This document shows, piece by piece, positions 23,755 through 35,400 of a stretch of DNA of 64,000 nucleotides. The stretch lies in contig OZ316895.1 of the NCBI GenBank assembly GCA_973895155.1, positions 7,192,001-7,256,000 of the forward strand, in the 5' to 3' direction. This DNA is from Marsupella aquatica. Its lineage: Eukaryota > Marchantiophyta. Within the stretch, counting starts at the first letter, position 1, and each line of letters begins with the position of its first letter. Position numbers and translations under genes: made by a program. The notes under the pieces are model-generated. The model ran no database searches, was not told the origin of the DNA, and saw only the letters and a list, made by a program, of their open reading frames with translations.

Positions 23755-24430
23755 TTCAGACGTCGGAAACTTTCTGTATGTCTTAGGCCCAGAAACTGTG
23801 TCGCAAGATATCTAGTGAGAAGCTAGGTTGATGTCCAACTTCTGAAGAGTAGAGTTGTTTTTTGCCTTGAAAATATCAATTGAATCTCATTCAAAAAGCC
23901 CACATACTCTGAAGAACAGCATTGTCATTCGCATGTGACGAATTTCTGTGCTTTGTAAGACACCAGAGTTTGTGTGTTTGCAACGCCCGGAAAATTCGTG
24001 GCATGATATCAAATGAAACTAAGTTGAAAGCCATCTTTTGTAGTTCGACTCATGTCATTTGCACGTAAGAAATTTCTGTTTGCTTGTAAGAAATTCCTGT
24101 CCTCTTTCCCCCCCGGGAATGCTGTATTTTTTAGGCACGGAAAGTTGGTCGCATGAGTGATCTACGTTGTTGTCTATCTTCTGATAGCTAGAGTCACGTC
24201 GTTTCTTGCAAGGAATTTCTGTATTTCTTAGGCCCGGAAACTGTGTTGCATGATATCCAATGAAGTCTATCCCCTACCAACCAGAGTCATGTCACTTGCA
24301 AAAACGGAATTTCTGTAGTTTTTACATTCCGGGAATTTGTGTATTTTTTAGGCCCGCCAAACGTGTCGCATGATATCAAGTGAAGTTAAATTGATGTTTA
24401 TCTTCTGAAACAAGAGTCGTTCTCACCTTC
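23755..24430. repeat. Degenerate tandem array, roughly 110-130 bp units
   Basis: About five diverged units share 'gaatttctgta', 'ttaggcccggaaac', 'gt.gcatgatatcaa.tgaa' and 'tcttctgaa..agagtcatgtc'. The order of these motifs is conserved but spacing varies and units have decayed more than in the array at 15 kb. Confidence 0.75.
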
Positions 24431-24955
24431 CTAGTGCCACAACAAGATCATTTGATAAGATTTCATCAATATATCAAGAGTCAGTGATCCTAGCTGTTTG
24501 CTGAGCAACAGAAGGGTCCTGCCTCATAAGATTACACGGTTCGCTTTTTCTCCATCTTGAGGGTAATACCTTTGAACTTTCTCATCCCAGGTCCTCCTGA
24601 GGAAGAAATAGCTGTACCTTCAATGCCAGTAATGTACACAAGACTTCAAATGACTCTTCACAATCTTTTACACCAGCTAGGTCCACCTTAACGCCAGCAA
24701 ATCTGGATGGCCCAGATTGTTCCTACCTGCTGTACTAAGTTAAAGCTTTATGTAACTGCTGTCGCAACATGTTTACATTTGACCTGTTACCGGGCCAACA
24801 ACCTAATCTGGCTCCTCTGCAAAAGAATGACTGTACAACATGGTACTGCATAGCTAGCTACCCGAAGTCACGCCCCGTGATGTAGTAATCACAATATTTG
24901 GAAGATATGTCGGGCCATCATAATTCCTTGCAACCTTGAAATGTGGTTAGGCTGT
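24431..24955. other. Intergenic between TWINKLE repeats and the P-protein gene
   Basis: No gene recognised. The part nearest 24955 is probably the 3' untranslated region of the minus-strand P-protein gene. Confidence 0.4.
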
Positions 24956-27900
24956 TTAAGCAGCAGCAGCAACCCCGTTCTCTTCAATCCCGTTCTCTTG
25001 TTGAAGTGTACATACAAGGTGTCGGTCACCATAGACGTTGTCCACACGCCCTGCGTACATATCAAGAACTCATTAACATTGGGCCTGTATCATTGCCAAC
25101 CGACTAGGAGCTACCAGCCGAAAACGCCAAAAACGTACACAGAAGGTTCTAGTACACTAAGTTACATACCTGTTGTCGGCCAGAATTTGGATGCCTTGAC
25201 CCACGGAGCAGGGAATCCAGCGACCTCCCGAGAGTAAGGTCTGGTCCAATCATCAGCCAGTAACACTGCCGCCGTGTGTGGTGCTCCCTGTACCAAGTAT
25301 GACAAAAGAGTTACATTTCTAAATGTACATCCGAGCATTCCTTCGACCATGACAAATCTCTGAGTGTACGACTTGTACCACGACTTCAAGCATGAAGAAG
25401 CCTACAACCAATTTATGTCTAGACGTCATTTAAAATCGGTGTAAACAATGGCTTATCTTGTGTACCTTGAGGACATTCACTTGAGGGCTTGCTCTCCCCT
25501 CTTCGATTGCTTTTATCTCTTCCCTGATTGATATCATGGCCTCGCAGAATCTGTCGAGCTCAGCCTGATGAGCAGAAGTCACGACTTTGTTAATTCCCAG
25601 GAGGATCTACACTGCTAGCTCCTCAAAATTGACTTTCCAAACCATCTAAATTGCAAGGTGTAAATCTCTCATTCCAGCTGAAGCATAAAATTGGATGAGA
25701 GGAACAGCAGTCACGGACGATGACATGATCGTGAAGTGAATTGAGGACAGTTGGGGTCCACTGAGCACGTGGCATACCTTGCTTTCACTTTCTGTGGGTT
25801 CAATCATCAGAGTCCCAGCCACAGGCCAAGACATGGTGGGCGCATGGTAACCATAATCCTGAAGTCTTTTAGCCACATCCTCAGCTTCAACGCCAGCCGT
25901 GTCCTACGTAGACCACAAACTTACGATTGATTTTGCTACTCACACCCACACCCACGAAAACAGAAAAGCCCAAATTTGCAGATTTGTGGCCAACATGAGC
26001 AAATCTATAAATCGGCACTTTTGAAACTTATCTATCAACAGTCCACAAAGATACAACGACAAACTGACATACCTTCAAGGGTCTCAGATCAATGATGAAC
26101 TCGTGTGCACATGTACCAGCATCTCCCCGGAAGAGAACAGTGTAGTAGTCCTGCATTAAGTTGAGAGAGAATTTAGAATAACTGCAGGTTTCTAGGAGGA
26201 GCAAACAACTTTGTGAATCGACAACAAGCTCAAAGAGAGATCTTCGAAACCGGGCAGATGTGGACTGCCACAGCTGGATGGTGTGCCTAATCCAGCTTCT
26301 TGATAAAGATTGTACCTCAAGGCGCTTAGCCATGTAGTTGGCATTTAGAATGGCGATCTTTGATGCATCAGTTAGTCCTTGTCCACCCATCATGGCGATG
26401 TATGAGTAAGAAATTGGCAGAATCAAAGCAGATCCCCAAGGTGCAGCTGCAATAGCCCCCAGAGGTTCGACCTTCTCTGGCCTTGGATAACCACCAGTAG
26501 AAACCTGTCACAGAGGAAGCAGCCTACTTAGCGGCTCTCTTTCACACGCCCTCGTGGAAAGGATCAAACTCTGAAATCATAAATCTTTGACGACAAGTCT
26601 GGACTCAGAAGTTGGTTCTGCTCCATGAAGTCTACTAGTTCTCGGGAGGAACCCTTAAAATTAAACAAATGAAGAGGCCGAACTCGACGTACTCAAAGAA
26701 GACTCCAAACATAAAATGCCACATATGAATAAAGATGTCTTTAAGAGGAACACGAATAAATCGGCAATTAGTAACGGTCTAAAACACCACTTACAACAGG
26801 ATGAGATGGCAGGAATGGAGCGAGATGCTTCTTCACACCAATGGGACCCATGCCAGGGCCGCCTCCACCGTGAGGGATACAGAAAGTCTTGTGAAGATTC
26901 AAATGGCACACATCTGCTCCAATGTGTCCAGGACTCGTCAAGCCAACCTGTAAACGTTCATTGCGAATATTTCGGAGACCAGGGAGGTGGTGTTAGACAG
27001 CATAGTATATCTACGACACGGCCAGCACTATCACAGTCGCCGGGACTACACTTTGTGTTTCAGAACTGGACTCCCGGAAACGGGATTTATGATCAAAAGC
27101 AACCATTCACATCACACACTCTACAGTACAAAGCACGGGACTGTAGAACTGGAAAAACCTAGAAAATCGAAAAGGAAACCGGTCATCTGAAAAGTCGGTG
27201 TTGTCAGTGTTGCTCAAAGGTTGTTATCCTTAGCACATGAATGAATAAAAGAAAATTCTCTCTTACCTGAGCATTCATGTTCGCACCATCCATGTACACC
27301 TGGCCTCCATTCTCATGGATAATGTTGCAGATTTCATCCACTCCCTCTTCGTAAACACCATGAGTTGAGGGATATGTTATCTGTTACGAAACCAGTGGGC
27401 ATCAAATTAATTCAAATTATAGGATTTCGTATCGTTCGGCGGAAACAACTGCTATTTCCGTTTTAAACCGACACTGACTACTTATGTATCCGTGTTGAAT
27501 ATAATTGCAGTGTGAAATAGGGTTGAACTACTTGTTAAACCTTTCACATCCGTACTCCACTGTGGTCTACGGCTTTGAGTGAAGAGATACTTAGGAAAAG
27601 GACAAATTTCCATTTACGGTTTGGTTGACAGTGAGTATCTAAACGACTATGTCAAAATAAATATGAGAGAGAGAGAGAGAGAGAAAGAGAAAGCAACTGT
27701 CCAAAAATTAGCAGACAAGTTTACCATAAGAGCTGCCAAATCATTCTTGTGGGCTTCAGCCGCCTGTCGCAGCGCCCCAATATCTACATTCCCCTTTGCA
27801 TCAGTACCAACGGTCACAATCTTCATTCCACACATTGCGGCACTTGCAGGATTGGTGCCATGTGCTGACGTGGGTATAATGCATACATTACGGTGATTAT

Positions 27901-30900
27901 CTCCTCGACTCTGCATACAGACAGGGTCTTACTCGTAATCATTTCACACACGACAGACATCAAAAAATGCCGAGAATCTACTGTAATATAATGGTTCACA
28001 CTGACTATCTGGGAGGAACGGACGTTACATCATGGTATGCGCGGATGACCATGAGCCCAGCATATTCTCCTGCAGCTCCTGCATTCGGTTGAAGGGACAT
28101 GGAATCGAAACCAGTGATCTCGCACAGAAAATCTCCCAAGTCAGCGAACATTTCCTGCAAAAACACAAGAACATTCAACACGATTTAAAAGGGTAATTCA
28201 CTGAACTAGAGAAGGTTGAAGGGCATTTAGTGTCAAGACCAAAACTCCTCTGCGGCTAACATAACGAATCTCTTCGACCAAAATAAAATTTACTAGTCTT
28301 CCAACCCAGGTGCTCACAGATCACATCGTGAGTGTAATTTAGCAGCGGGAAGCAAATTCGTCATGCAAAGTTCTGCCAAAGGTTACCTGAAAGCCCGCTG
28401 TTTGCTCTATGGGAGCAAAAGGATGGAGGTTGGCGAACTCTGGCCACGTCACCGGAATCATCTCTACGGTGGAGTTCAGCTTCATTGTGCAGGATCCGAG
28501 GGGAATCATGCTGTGGACCAAGGACAAGTCCTTCGCCTGTAGCCTATAAAGGTATCGCAACAGCTCATGCTCTGAGTGATATCTGCCAAAATCCGTTCAC
28601 GACTGTCAATAAATGGATGTCCTTGAGAGTGAATTCTTGCCGTTCCAGTCAGGGTGAAATTAGACGACGAGTAAGCCGCAAAACCCACATTGGTTCACCA
28701 TGCAAGACTAGACTAGACTAGCAAGATTTCTTCCGATGTTAATACAAATTAGTATACTTACGAATTAAAGATAGGATGTGTCATGTAAGGCGTCGTCCGC
28801 TGCACGGATTCAGGAATGTGAGATGCGGCTTCAGAAGCCAACGATTCAGCTGTAAAGTCGACCTGCAGCAGATATTCAACCCACGTCGTGAGAACACAGT
28901 TCCAAACGAAGGGTCCAAAATTTAGACATGAACAAGTAGGCGGAAACAACAAGGTAGAGACAGCGGAATGCAAAGAGACAAACGCAGAAAGACTTCTTCC
29001 ACTTACAGATTTTCCTCCATTGAAAACAGTGAACAGGAGGTCCACATCGGCAACGGTGGAGACCTCATCAAACGCCACGGTGATCTGCAAGAAACTAATA
29101 ACGTCAAAGATGACAAACGTCCCTAACTTGGACCATATCTTTACAACACCAGAGGAGTCCTCCAAAGTAAAAGTCAAAAACTACATTCAGCTAATATCAT
29201 TAACCCACTAGGACATAGCCACTACGTATTTTCTCGAACTCTGGATCTCGTTTCTACCGAAAGGTACATGCCGATGACTCAATCCACATACTCCCCGTCC
29301 AGTCCTCGTCCTGTTCATTTGCGAAGAATCAAAAGATCCTTCGTAGATGCGTGTAGGCAGCAAGACAAAATACCAAAACTCCCAAATGAGAATGTCCAGC
29401 CATATGTAAGAACCAGTTCCTACACCCGGGCCCCCAGCTTAAAAAAAATTGCGGCAGAATCTGTATTTTTGACAGTAGGGGTGACGAGTCGAAACAAAAA
29501 TATCATCATTTACAGGGACGAATCGAAACGATGAAACATCATCATTTACACCAAGTGAACACTGGTTGACGTCAGCTAGACTACATAAAGAATATATTTC
29601 GAATAAAAAAGCCCCAAAGTAATCTCGAAACAGATTTTCTTGCGCACGTACTGAAATGGAAATTTCAGGACATGGACGTACTCCCCTAATCATGTTCCAC
29701 CTGATGGGAGAAGAGCATGGTCAGACTACGGCTGTACCATAAGTGACAAGAAGTACAGGGACACAGGGCAATCTTACCGTGCTGGCGTCGAGCAGTCGCA
29801 GGTTGACGCCATGAGCATGGCCCAGCGCGACGAGATTAGGCGCCTGGCCCTCTGTGACAGTCACTCGCACGGTGTCAAAGAATGGAGCTGTGCTAGCCGT
29901 TGCTCCACTCACCTTCGACACTCCATTAGCAAACACCGAGGCCAACCCGTGCACACGGTCTGCAATAACTTTCAGCCCCTCTGGCCCGTGATAAATGGCA
30001 TACATGGCTGCCATATTCGCCAACAATGCCTAAGCTCATGACAACCAAAGGCACCATAAGTATCCGTCGCCAATATCAGTGTCCATCGATCTACCGTAGT
30101 AGAAAACAGGCAGCAATTGGACATAACCAAGGCAGTAGACACTTTCATTGGAGCCATAGAAGGTCAGCATAACGTTCTGGTGTTTGGGTCCTTGAAATGT
30201 AGAGACAACTAAACAGGGGTATGACTATCGGGTTTCTTGAACAGAGTCGGAACTAAGAGAACATTGACAGATTGAGTTGTACGTTTAGCAAGATACCTGA
30301 GCAGTACAAATGTTGCTCGTCGCTTTGTCTCGGCGGATATGCTGCTCACGAGTCTGCATTGCCATGCGGAGGGCAGGTTTACCACCGGAATCAATAGTCA
30401 CACCTATGATGCGCCCGGGCATCATTCGCTTGTACTCCTGGGAAGTGGCGAGAAATGCAGCGTGTGGACCTCCATATCCGAGGGGCACTCCGAATCTCTG
30501 AGCCGAGCCCACGGCCATGTCTGCCCCAAACTCTCCCGGGGGCTTCAAGGACGTGAGAGATAACAAGTCCGTGGCCATCACCACCTTCACGCCATGAGCA
30601 TGTGCTTGCTTGACGAGGTCGGCGTAGTCTATGATCTCACCGTCCGTAGCAGGGTATTGCACCAGCACTCCATTCACATCCTTGCTGCTGTAGTCGAACT
30701 CCGTCACCTTGGAAACAACCACATTGACTCCAAGGCCTGGGGCCCGCGTTTTGCATACATCAATGGTTTGGGGGTGGCAATTGTCCGCGATGAGGAACGT
30801 CTTCTTCTTCCCCCGGGCAATGCTCAACGTCATGCCCATGGCCTCCGCCGCGGCTGTGCCTTCGTCTAGGAGGGAAGCATTCGACATCGGCATTCCTGTA

Positions 30901-31544
30901 AGATCAGTCACCAGGGTCTGGAAATTGAGCAGCGATTCGAGACGTCCTTGCGCGATCTCGGCCTGATAGGGAGTGTACTGTGTGTACCATCCGGGATTCT
31001 CCATGATGTTCCGCAGAATGACGGGAGGGACATATGTGTTGTAGTATCCCATTCCGATGAAGGTTTTGAAGACCTTGTTCTTGTCCGCAAGTTTCTTGAG
31101 CTGCTCCAACATCTGGCTCTCCGTGAGACCTTCATCGAACTTGCTCAATTTGAGCTGCTCTCGGACAATAGACTTCGGGACAGTGGCGTTGATCAACTGG
31201 TCCACGCTCTCGAAGCCGACATATTCCGCCATCTTCTGCTGCTCTTCCAAGGTCGGGCTGTTGTGCCTCCTCTGGAACGTATCGCTCGGCTGGAGCGCTG
31301 CCATGGAGATCGCCCTGACGCCCAGCGGCAAACGCATCTCTGCGGTGAAGACATCTTTCACTGCTGGTGAAGCTGATGGTCCAGTTCCTGCCCTTCTTCC
31401 ATGAGCCAGGAACGAGTAGGATCGAGTCACCTGCCGTGAGCTGGTGCCATCGCTAGCACCAACATTGGCAAATCGTCTCTGCGCCCCGGCTGCACGAACC
31501 GCACGTTTCACACACGAACCCAAGCCATTCCTACCTGAAGACAT
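24956..31544 (-). CDS. GLDP: Glycine decarboxylase P-protein, mitochondrial, 15 exons
   Basis: The PLP-dependent P-protein of the glycine cleavage system decarboxylates glycine and passes the aminomethyl group to H-protein, the key photorespiratory step in mitochondria. Exons: 31544-30297, 30029-29778, 29084-29007, 28862-28762, 28582-28387, 28154-28029, 27910-27725, 27380-27267, 26947-26795, 26504-26316, 26150-26073, 25903-25778, 25564-25466, 25287-25170 and 25050-24956; about 1052 aa, as in other plants. The first 90 or so residues are rich in Arg, Ser and Ala with few acidic residues, as in a mitochondrial presequence. The PLP lysine is at about residue 787 in [16 protein letters not shown]. 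Other signatures are [23 protein letters not shown] and GSCTMKLN. An in-frame ATG at 31586 would add 14 residues. All junctions are GT-AG with consistent phase. Exon 1 is unusually long (1.25 kb) against 78-252 bp for the others. Confidence 0.95.
27664..27692. repeat. (GA)n microsatellite in a P-protein intron
   Basis: A run of 'ga' repeats lies in the intron between exons 7 and 8 of the P-protein gene. Confidence 0.9.
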
Positions 31545-32240
31545 TTTCCCCTGCGTTCCTCCACTTCCCTGTAGCCGAACAACCAAATCGAACCTCGACC
31601 CAAATTTTCCCTCAAATTCTCAACCGGTCTTTGTTCCAATCACCTACCTCCAATGTCAAGTCAATCCACAGAAAACAAGAACAAGATGAGTCGAGCTTCG
31701 GCAAAATTTGACAGCAGCTCTCTCAGTGGTCACGTCGTCGTCTTACCACCTCTGACGAATTGGGAATTGTTACGATCCACGGCGAGCGGGCGAGCAGTTC
31801 TGCTGCAGCAGCTCGCGCGCGAAGAACTTCCTCCACGCAGGAACCGCAGCGCAAAGCTACGGTGAGCTCTTCGGAGCAGGATTCGCAGCAGCGCCCAGGG
31901 CCTGGAGAACCTCTTATGGCGGACCGACAGCCACTCGATCTCGCTCGCTCTCCGAACCAAGCAAAGCAAAGCAAAGCACGGCGAGGCAAGGCAAGCACGA
32001 AGCTGGCTGGCAGGACGACCACGCTCCTCCTCGCCTGGCGCCCTGGCCTATTGGCCTTGCGCTTGGGCTTGGGCTTCGGCTTGGGCTTGGTGGGCCTGGC
32101 CTGGCCTGGCTTGGCCTGTGTCTGTGGTTGGCCTGTGATGACTGGCGGTGCCGGCGATAAGCGAATTCCGACCAGGAAAAATGGATCCGTCATCCCATCC
32201 TGAAGTTTCCAGTTTGAATCCGTGCTTTTCGGATCATTCT
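31545..32240. other. Upstream region of the P-protein gene, G+C-rich
   Basis: This part should contain the 5' untranslated region and promoter. It includes an 'aaagc' run near 31965-31980 and a 'gcttggg'/'cctgg' run near 32060-32115. The long open frames here are by-products of the base composition and the short repeats. Confidence 0.5.
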
Positions 32241-32271
32241 TTGGTGCTCGCGTTTGGCTGGGGGGAGTGGG

Positions 32272-32412
32272 GTGGCTGGATGGGGTCCCATCCTGTTATT
32301 TTCCGCAATATTACTTTTTAGCTTTATAAAAACTACTGTACAGTGCTCTGGATGGGTCCCATATTGTTATTTCCGTAATGATAATCATTTTTATAAAAAC
32401 TACAGTAGTTCA
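32272..32412. repeat. Imperfect tandem duplication, about 70 bp
   Basis: Two adjacent copies share 'gatgggtcccat', 'tgttatttccg' and 'ttataaaaactac'. The first spans about 32276-32346 and the second about 32347-32410. Confidence 0.7.
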
Positions 32413-35400
32413 ATGTCAATGCGTGTACAGTGGTCGGTCACCGTTGTTGCCATTTTATCGTGATAGAAATTATTTTTGGATAGCACAGCAGTTGCGAGAA
32501 GAAAGTACTGCCTGGCGTCCGGCGAATTATTATTAAGAATATAGTAAGCCCCAGCAAACCATGGCACCCAGATCTTGAAGGGTTGTTTTATGTTATTGCC
32601 ATAATAATAATGCACCCTCAAGATTTGGATCTCCTCATCATGATTTGTTCTGCTGTCTGTTTTCTAAAAATCTCTTCCTACGGTCCTGTTACCATAGCAT
32701 TGTGGGATAATAGCCCTTCAAGACTCGAACAGGAATTCTTGTTTTGCAGGGCATTTCCGCATCTCAAAGCTACAAACGATAGGTTTTGGTCATAAGCAAA
32801 TTATCATAATTTTTTCAGATGGTCAAATTATCAAATTATCATTTTATTTGTCTTCCCTAGTCTCAATAGTGATCGATGGTCACTGCATATGACCAATCTT
32901 GATAGCAAAAAATTATGAACTGTAAATTTGGTAGTCCAAAAGTTTTTTTGTAAGTTGTTTTGTACCTGGCGCTAATTACTAAGGTCCATCAAATTTGAAA
33001 CTCTGAGATGCCCTTTTATATAGCCCACAATTGCCTGAAACAAAGTTTTACTGTAAACAAAAAATAGTGCACAATCTGAAACCTCTTGGTCCCGCTGTCC
33101 ATCTTCACAACGGAGCTTCATTATTTTGTTCTTTTCGGTCGTTACGGGATTAGTGGATTACAAACTAAAATCTCATTTTCTTCCTCTATGGAGAGTCAGT
33201 CATGGAATCGTTGGTCCGTACAGACAAGTCAAAGTGATATATTATTGCTCGCTAAAATTTATAAAAAACTGGAAAGTTTGCGGATATCCAATCAGCGTTG
33301 TTCCTGCGGAGCAGTAATGAAATGCAAGGGGCCGGCATTGAAGGAACACCAACGTGCAAGTAGGAAATTAGGAATATTTTATATCGAAAATAAATTGGGT
33401 AGGGGAAAATCACTAAGGACAGTGCATGGGCTCTAACTTGTTGACCGCCCACGTCAGGGAGTGCATGAGGGTCTGAGGGAGAAGAATGATGGGTCAGAAA
33501 ACGAGCGTACCGTAATCCTCGGCAGGAGGGCTTGGATTGGTGGAGGTTGGAGATTTAGAGACTGGCGACTTTTACAACCACTAATGATGAGCCTGGGAAG
33601 AAACACCGCTAAAGACTTGATGGGGCCCTGTCCCAATGGACTGTACACACTTTTAGTGAGAGTCACCCTGGTTCCAAACTGGGGGGACTTTACGAGAATG
33701 ACACAACTTACAGTCATCCTACCTTTAGCGAGGTCACCCAGGTTCGTAATTGAAGGGCACTTTACAAGCATGAGCCCGACTTCCAAAGGGGATGACGAAT
33801 GGGCCAGTGGCCAAAATGTTACTTGATTTGCAACATAGCTTTTTCCTTCTCCCTTTTTTTAATGGAAACCTGTGAAACTCCACACAATGGAACAATCAGC
33901 CAACATTTGAACCCTAGATTTATGAGTCTCACCTCTAGTGAGCTACTACACACCCATGCCTCCCTAGGCAAAGTGTGGGCTTTTAGTCTGGCCGAGAGTT
34001 TGTGGACAGACCGCTTGTCATCTTCCATCACATCTATAGCTTTTATGACACCTCTCAAAGTTGCTCCCCGTGTTCACTTGTGCCCAAAATGCAAGACCCG
34101 GCCCTAGTTTTGGCCTTGTCAGGAGCCCAGATGGCTATCGAGACACTCAAACTTTGAGATGCCCCAATATATTTGCAGCTGATACATGGCATAATCCTAG
34201 TTTTCTACATGGAAACCCCAAAGAGTTGTACTCACTAAGTTATGGAAAAGGGTCATGCTTTGGATTGGAGCTGTTTGTCTTCTTTTTTTCCCTGAAAGTT
34301 GAAAGCACACCCATCCAACAGAGGATAGACGTGCTCCGGAGCATGCAATTTTATGTAGGGGAGTCACAAGGGGACTATACCCAGGGACCCAGATCAGGAG
34401 GGAGAGAGGGCTGAACCAGGGCCCCAAAGCGGACCAGCCAGGGGCTGAGGAGAAACCAGGACTCCCACCACTACACCCCACCCACACATACACACACATA
34501 TCCTCCATGCCCCTTGCGTGTGGAACTGTTCTTTCGTGTTGGCCATGTCTCTTAAGTAGAACTCGTTGTGGTTAAGTACTTGCTCCATAATGAGGGAAAC
34601 ACGAAACACTAAAAATAAGAATGAGTTTAGTGAGGGTTTCCCCTCAAGCAGGTTGCATGGCTTGAAGGTTCCCTTTTGAATTAAAAAATGCAACTTACAT
34701 GACTTTTTCTTTAAAGAAATTATGAAACATACCAATAACATGACTTTTGATATTGAAGTGGCCCAAACCCCACTTGACTGAAAATATCTTCTCTAACAGA
34801 ATTGAGAACTGAGCTTCCTTTTGCATGGCAATATTCTAGGCCTATCATGAGTTGCCCACCAGAATGTACAGCAGCGCAATGAAAAATTCCAACTCTCATG
34901 TGATATTTTCGCTCATGTCACATAAAATGTATATGTATGTATATCAAGTATAAAAAACAAAGTATATTTACTTACAGTGCCAAACAAATTACAATTAGGA
35001 ATTGGCAATAAGAGGTCCAAAGCAAACAAAATACCAAATTCAAAGAGGAGTCCAAACTGAAAGTAACCCCAAAACCTACAAAGCAGAAAAGGAAAAATGG
35101 GGAAAAGATCTACCGGTGATATAGTGTGATGAGCTAACGGGACACATGTACACTATAGTGGGATGAGCTAAAGGTTTACATCTAGTGTTGTAACCAAGTC
35201 TACAAGTGAGACACGGATGTCCTCTAAGGGGGCAAAAGTCACTGCAAAGGCGCACTAGGACCCACTCAAGATGTACGATAGATTGCTCCAGTGTGAGCAC
35301 GCTGTAGCATCACTGAAATTTTTTCACAAAAGTGCATGATCAAAACAAAGGTCTAATGGAACCGGTCTATCTGTACGTGAATGTTGTAAACTGCCTGTCA

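Noticed and set aside
26716-27162. 148-codon plus-strand open frame
   Set aside because: It overlaps P-protein exon 9, which carries the PLP-lysine motif on the minus strand, so it is an antisense shadow.
30310-31404. Several plus-strand open frames of 60-140 codons
   Set aside because: All are antisense to P-protein exon 1 and show no family resemblance.
31723-32203. Overlapping long open frames on both strands (147-156 codons)
   Set aside because: They run through G+C-rich short repeats upstream of the P-protein gene; the translations are low-complexity.
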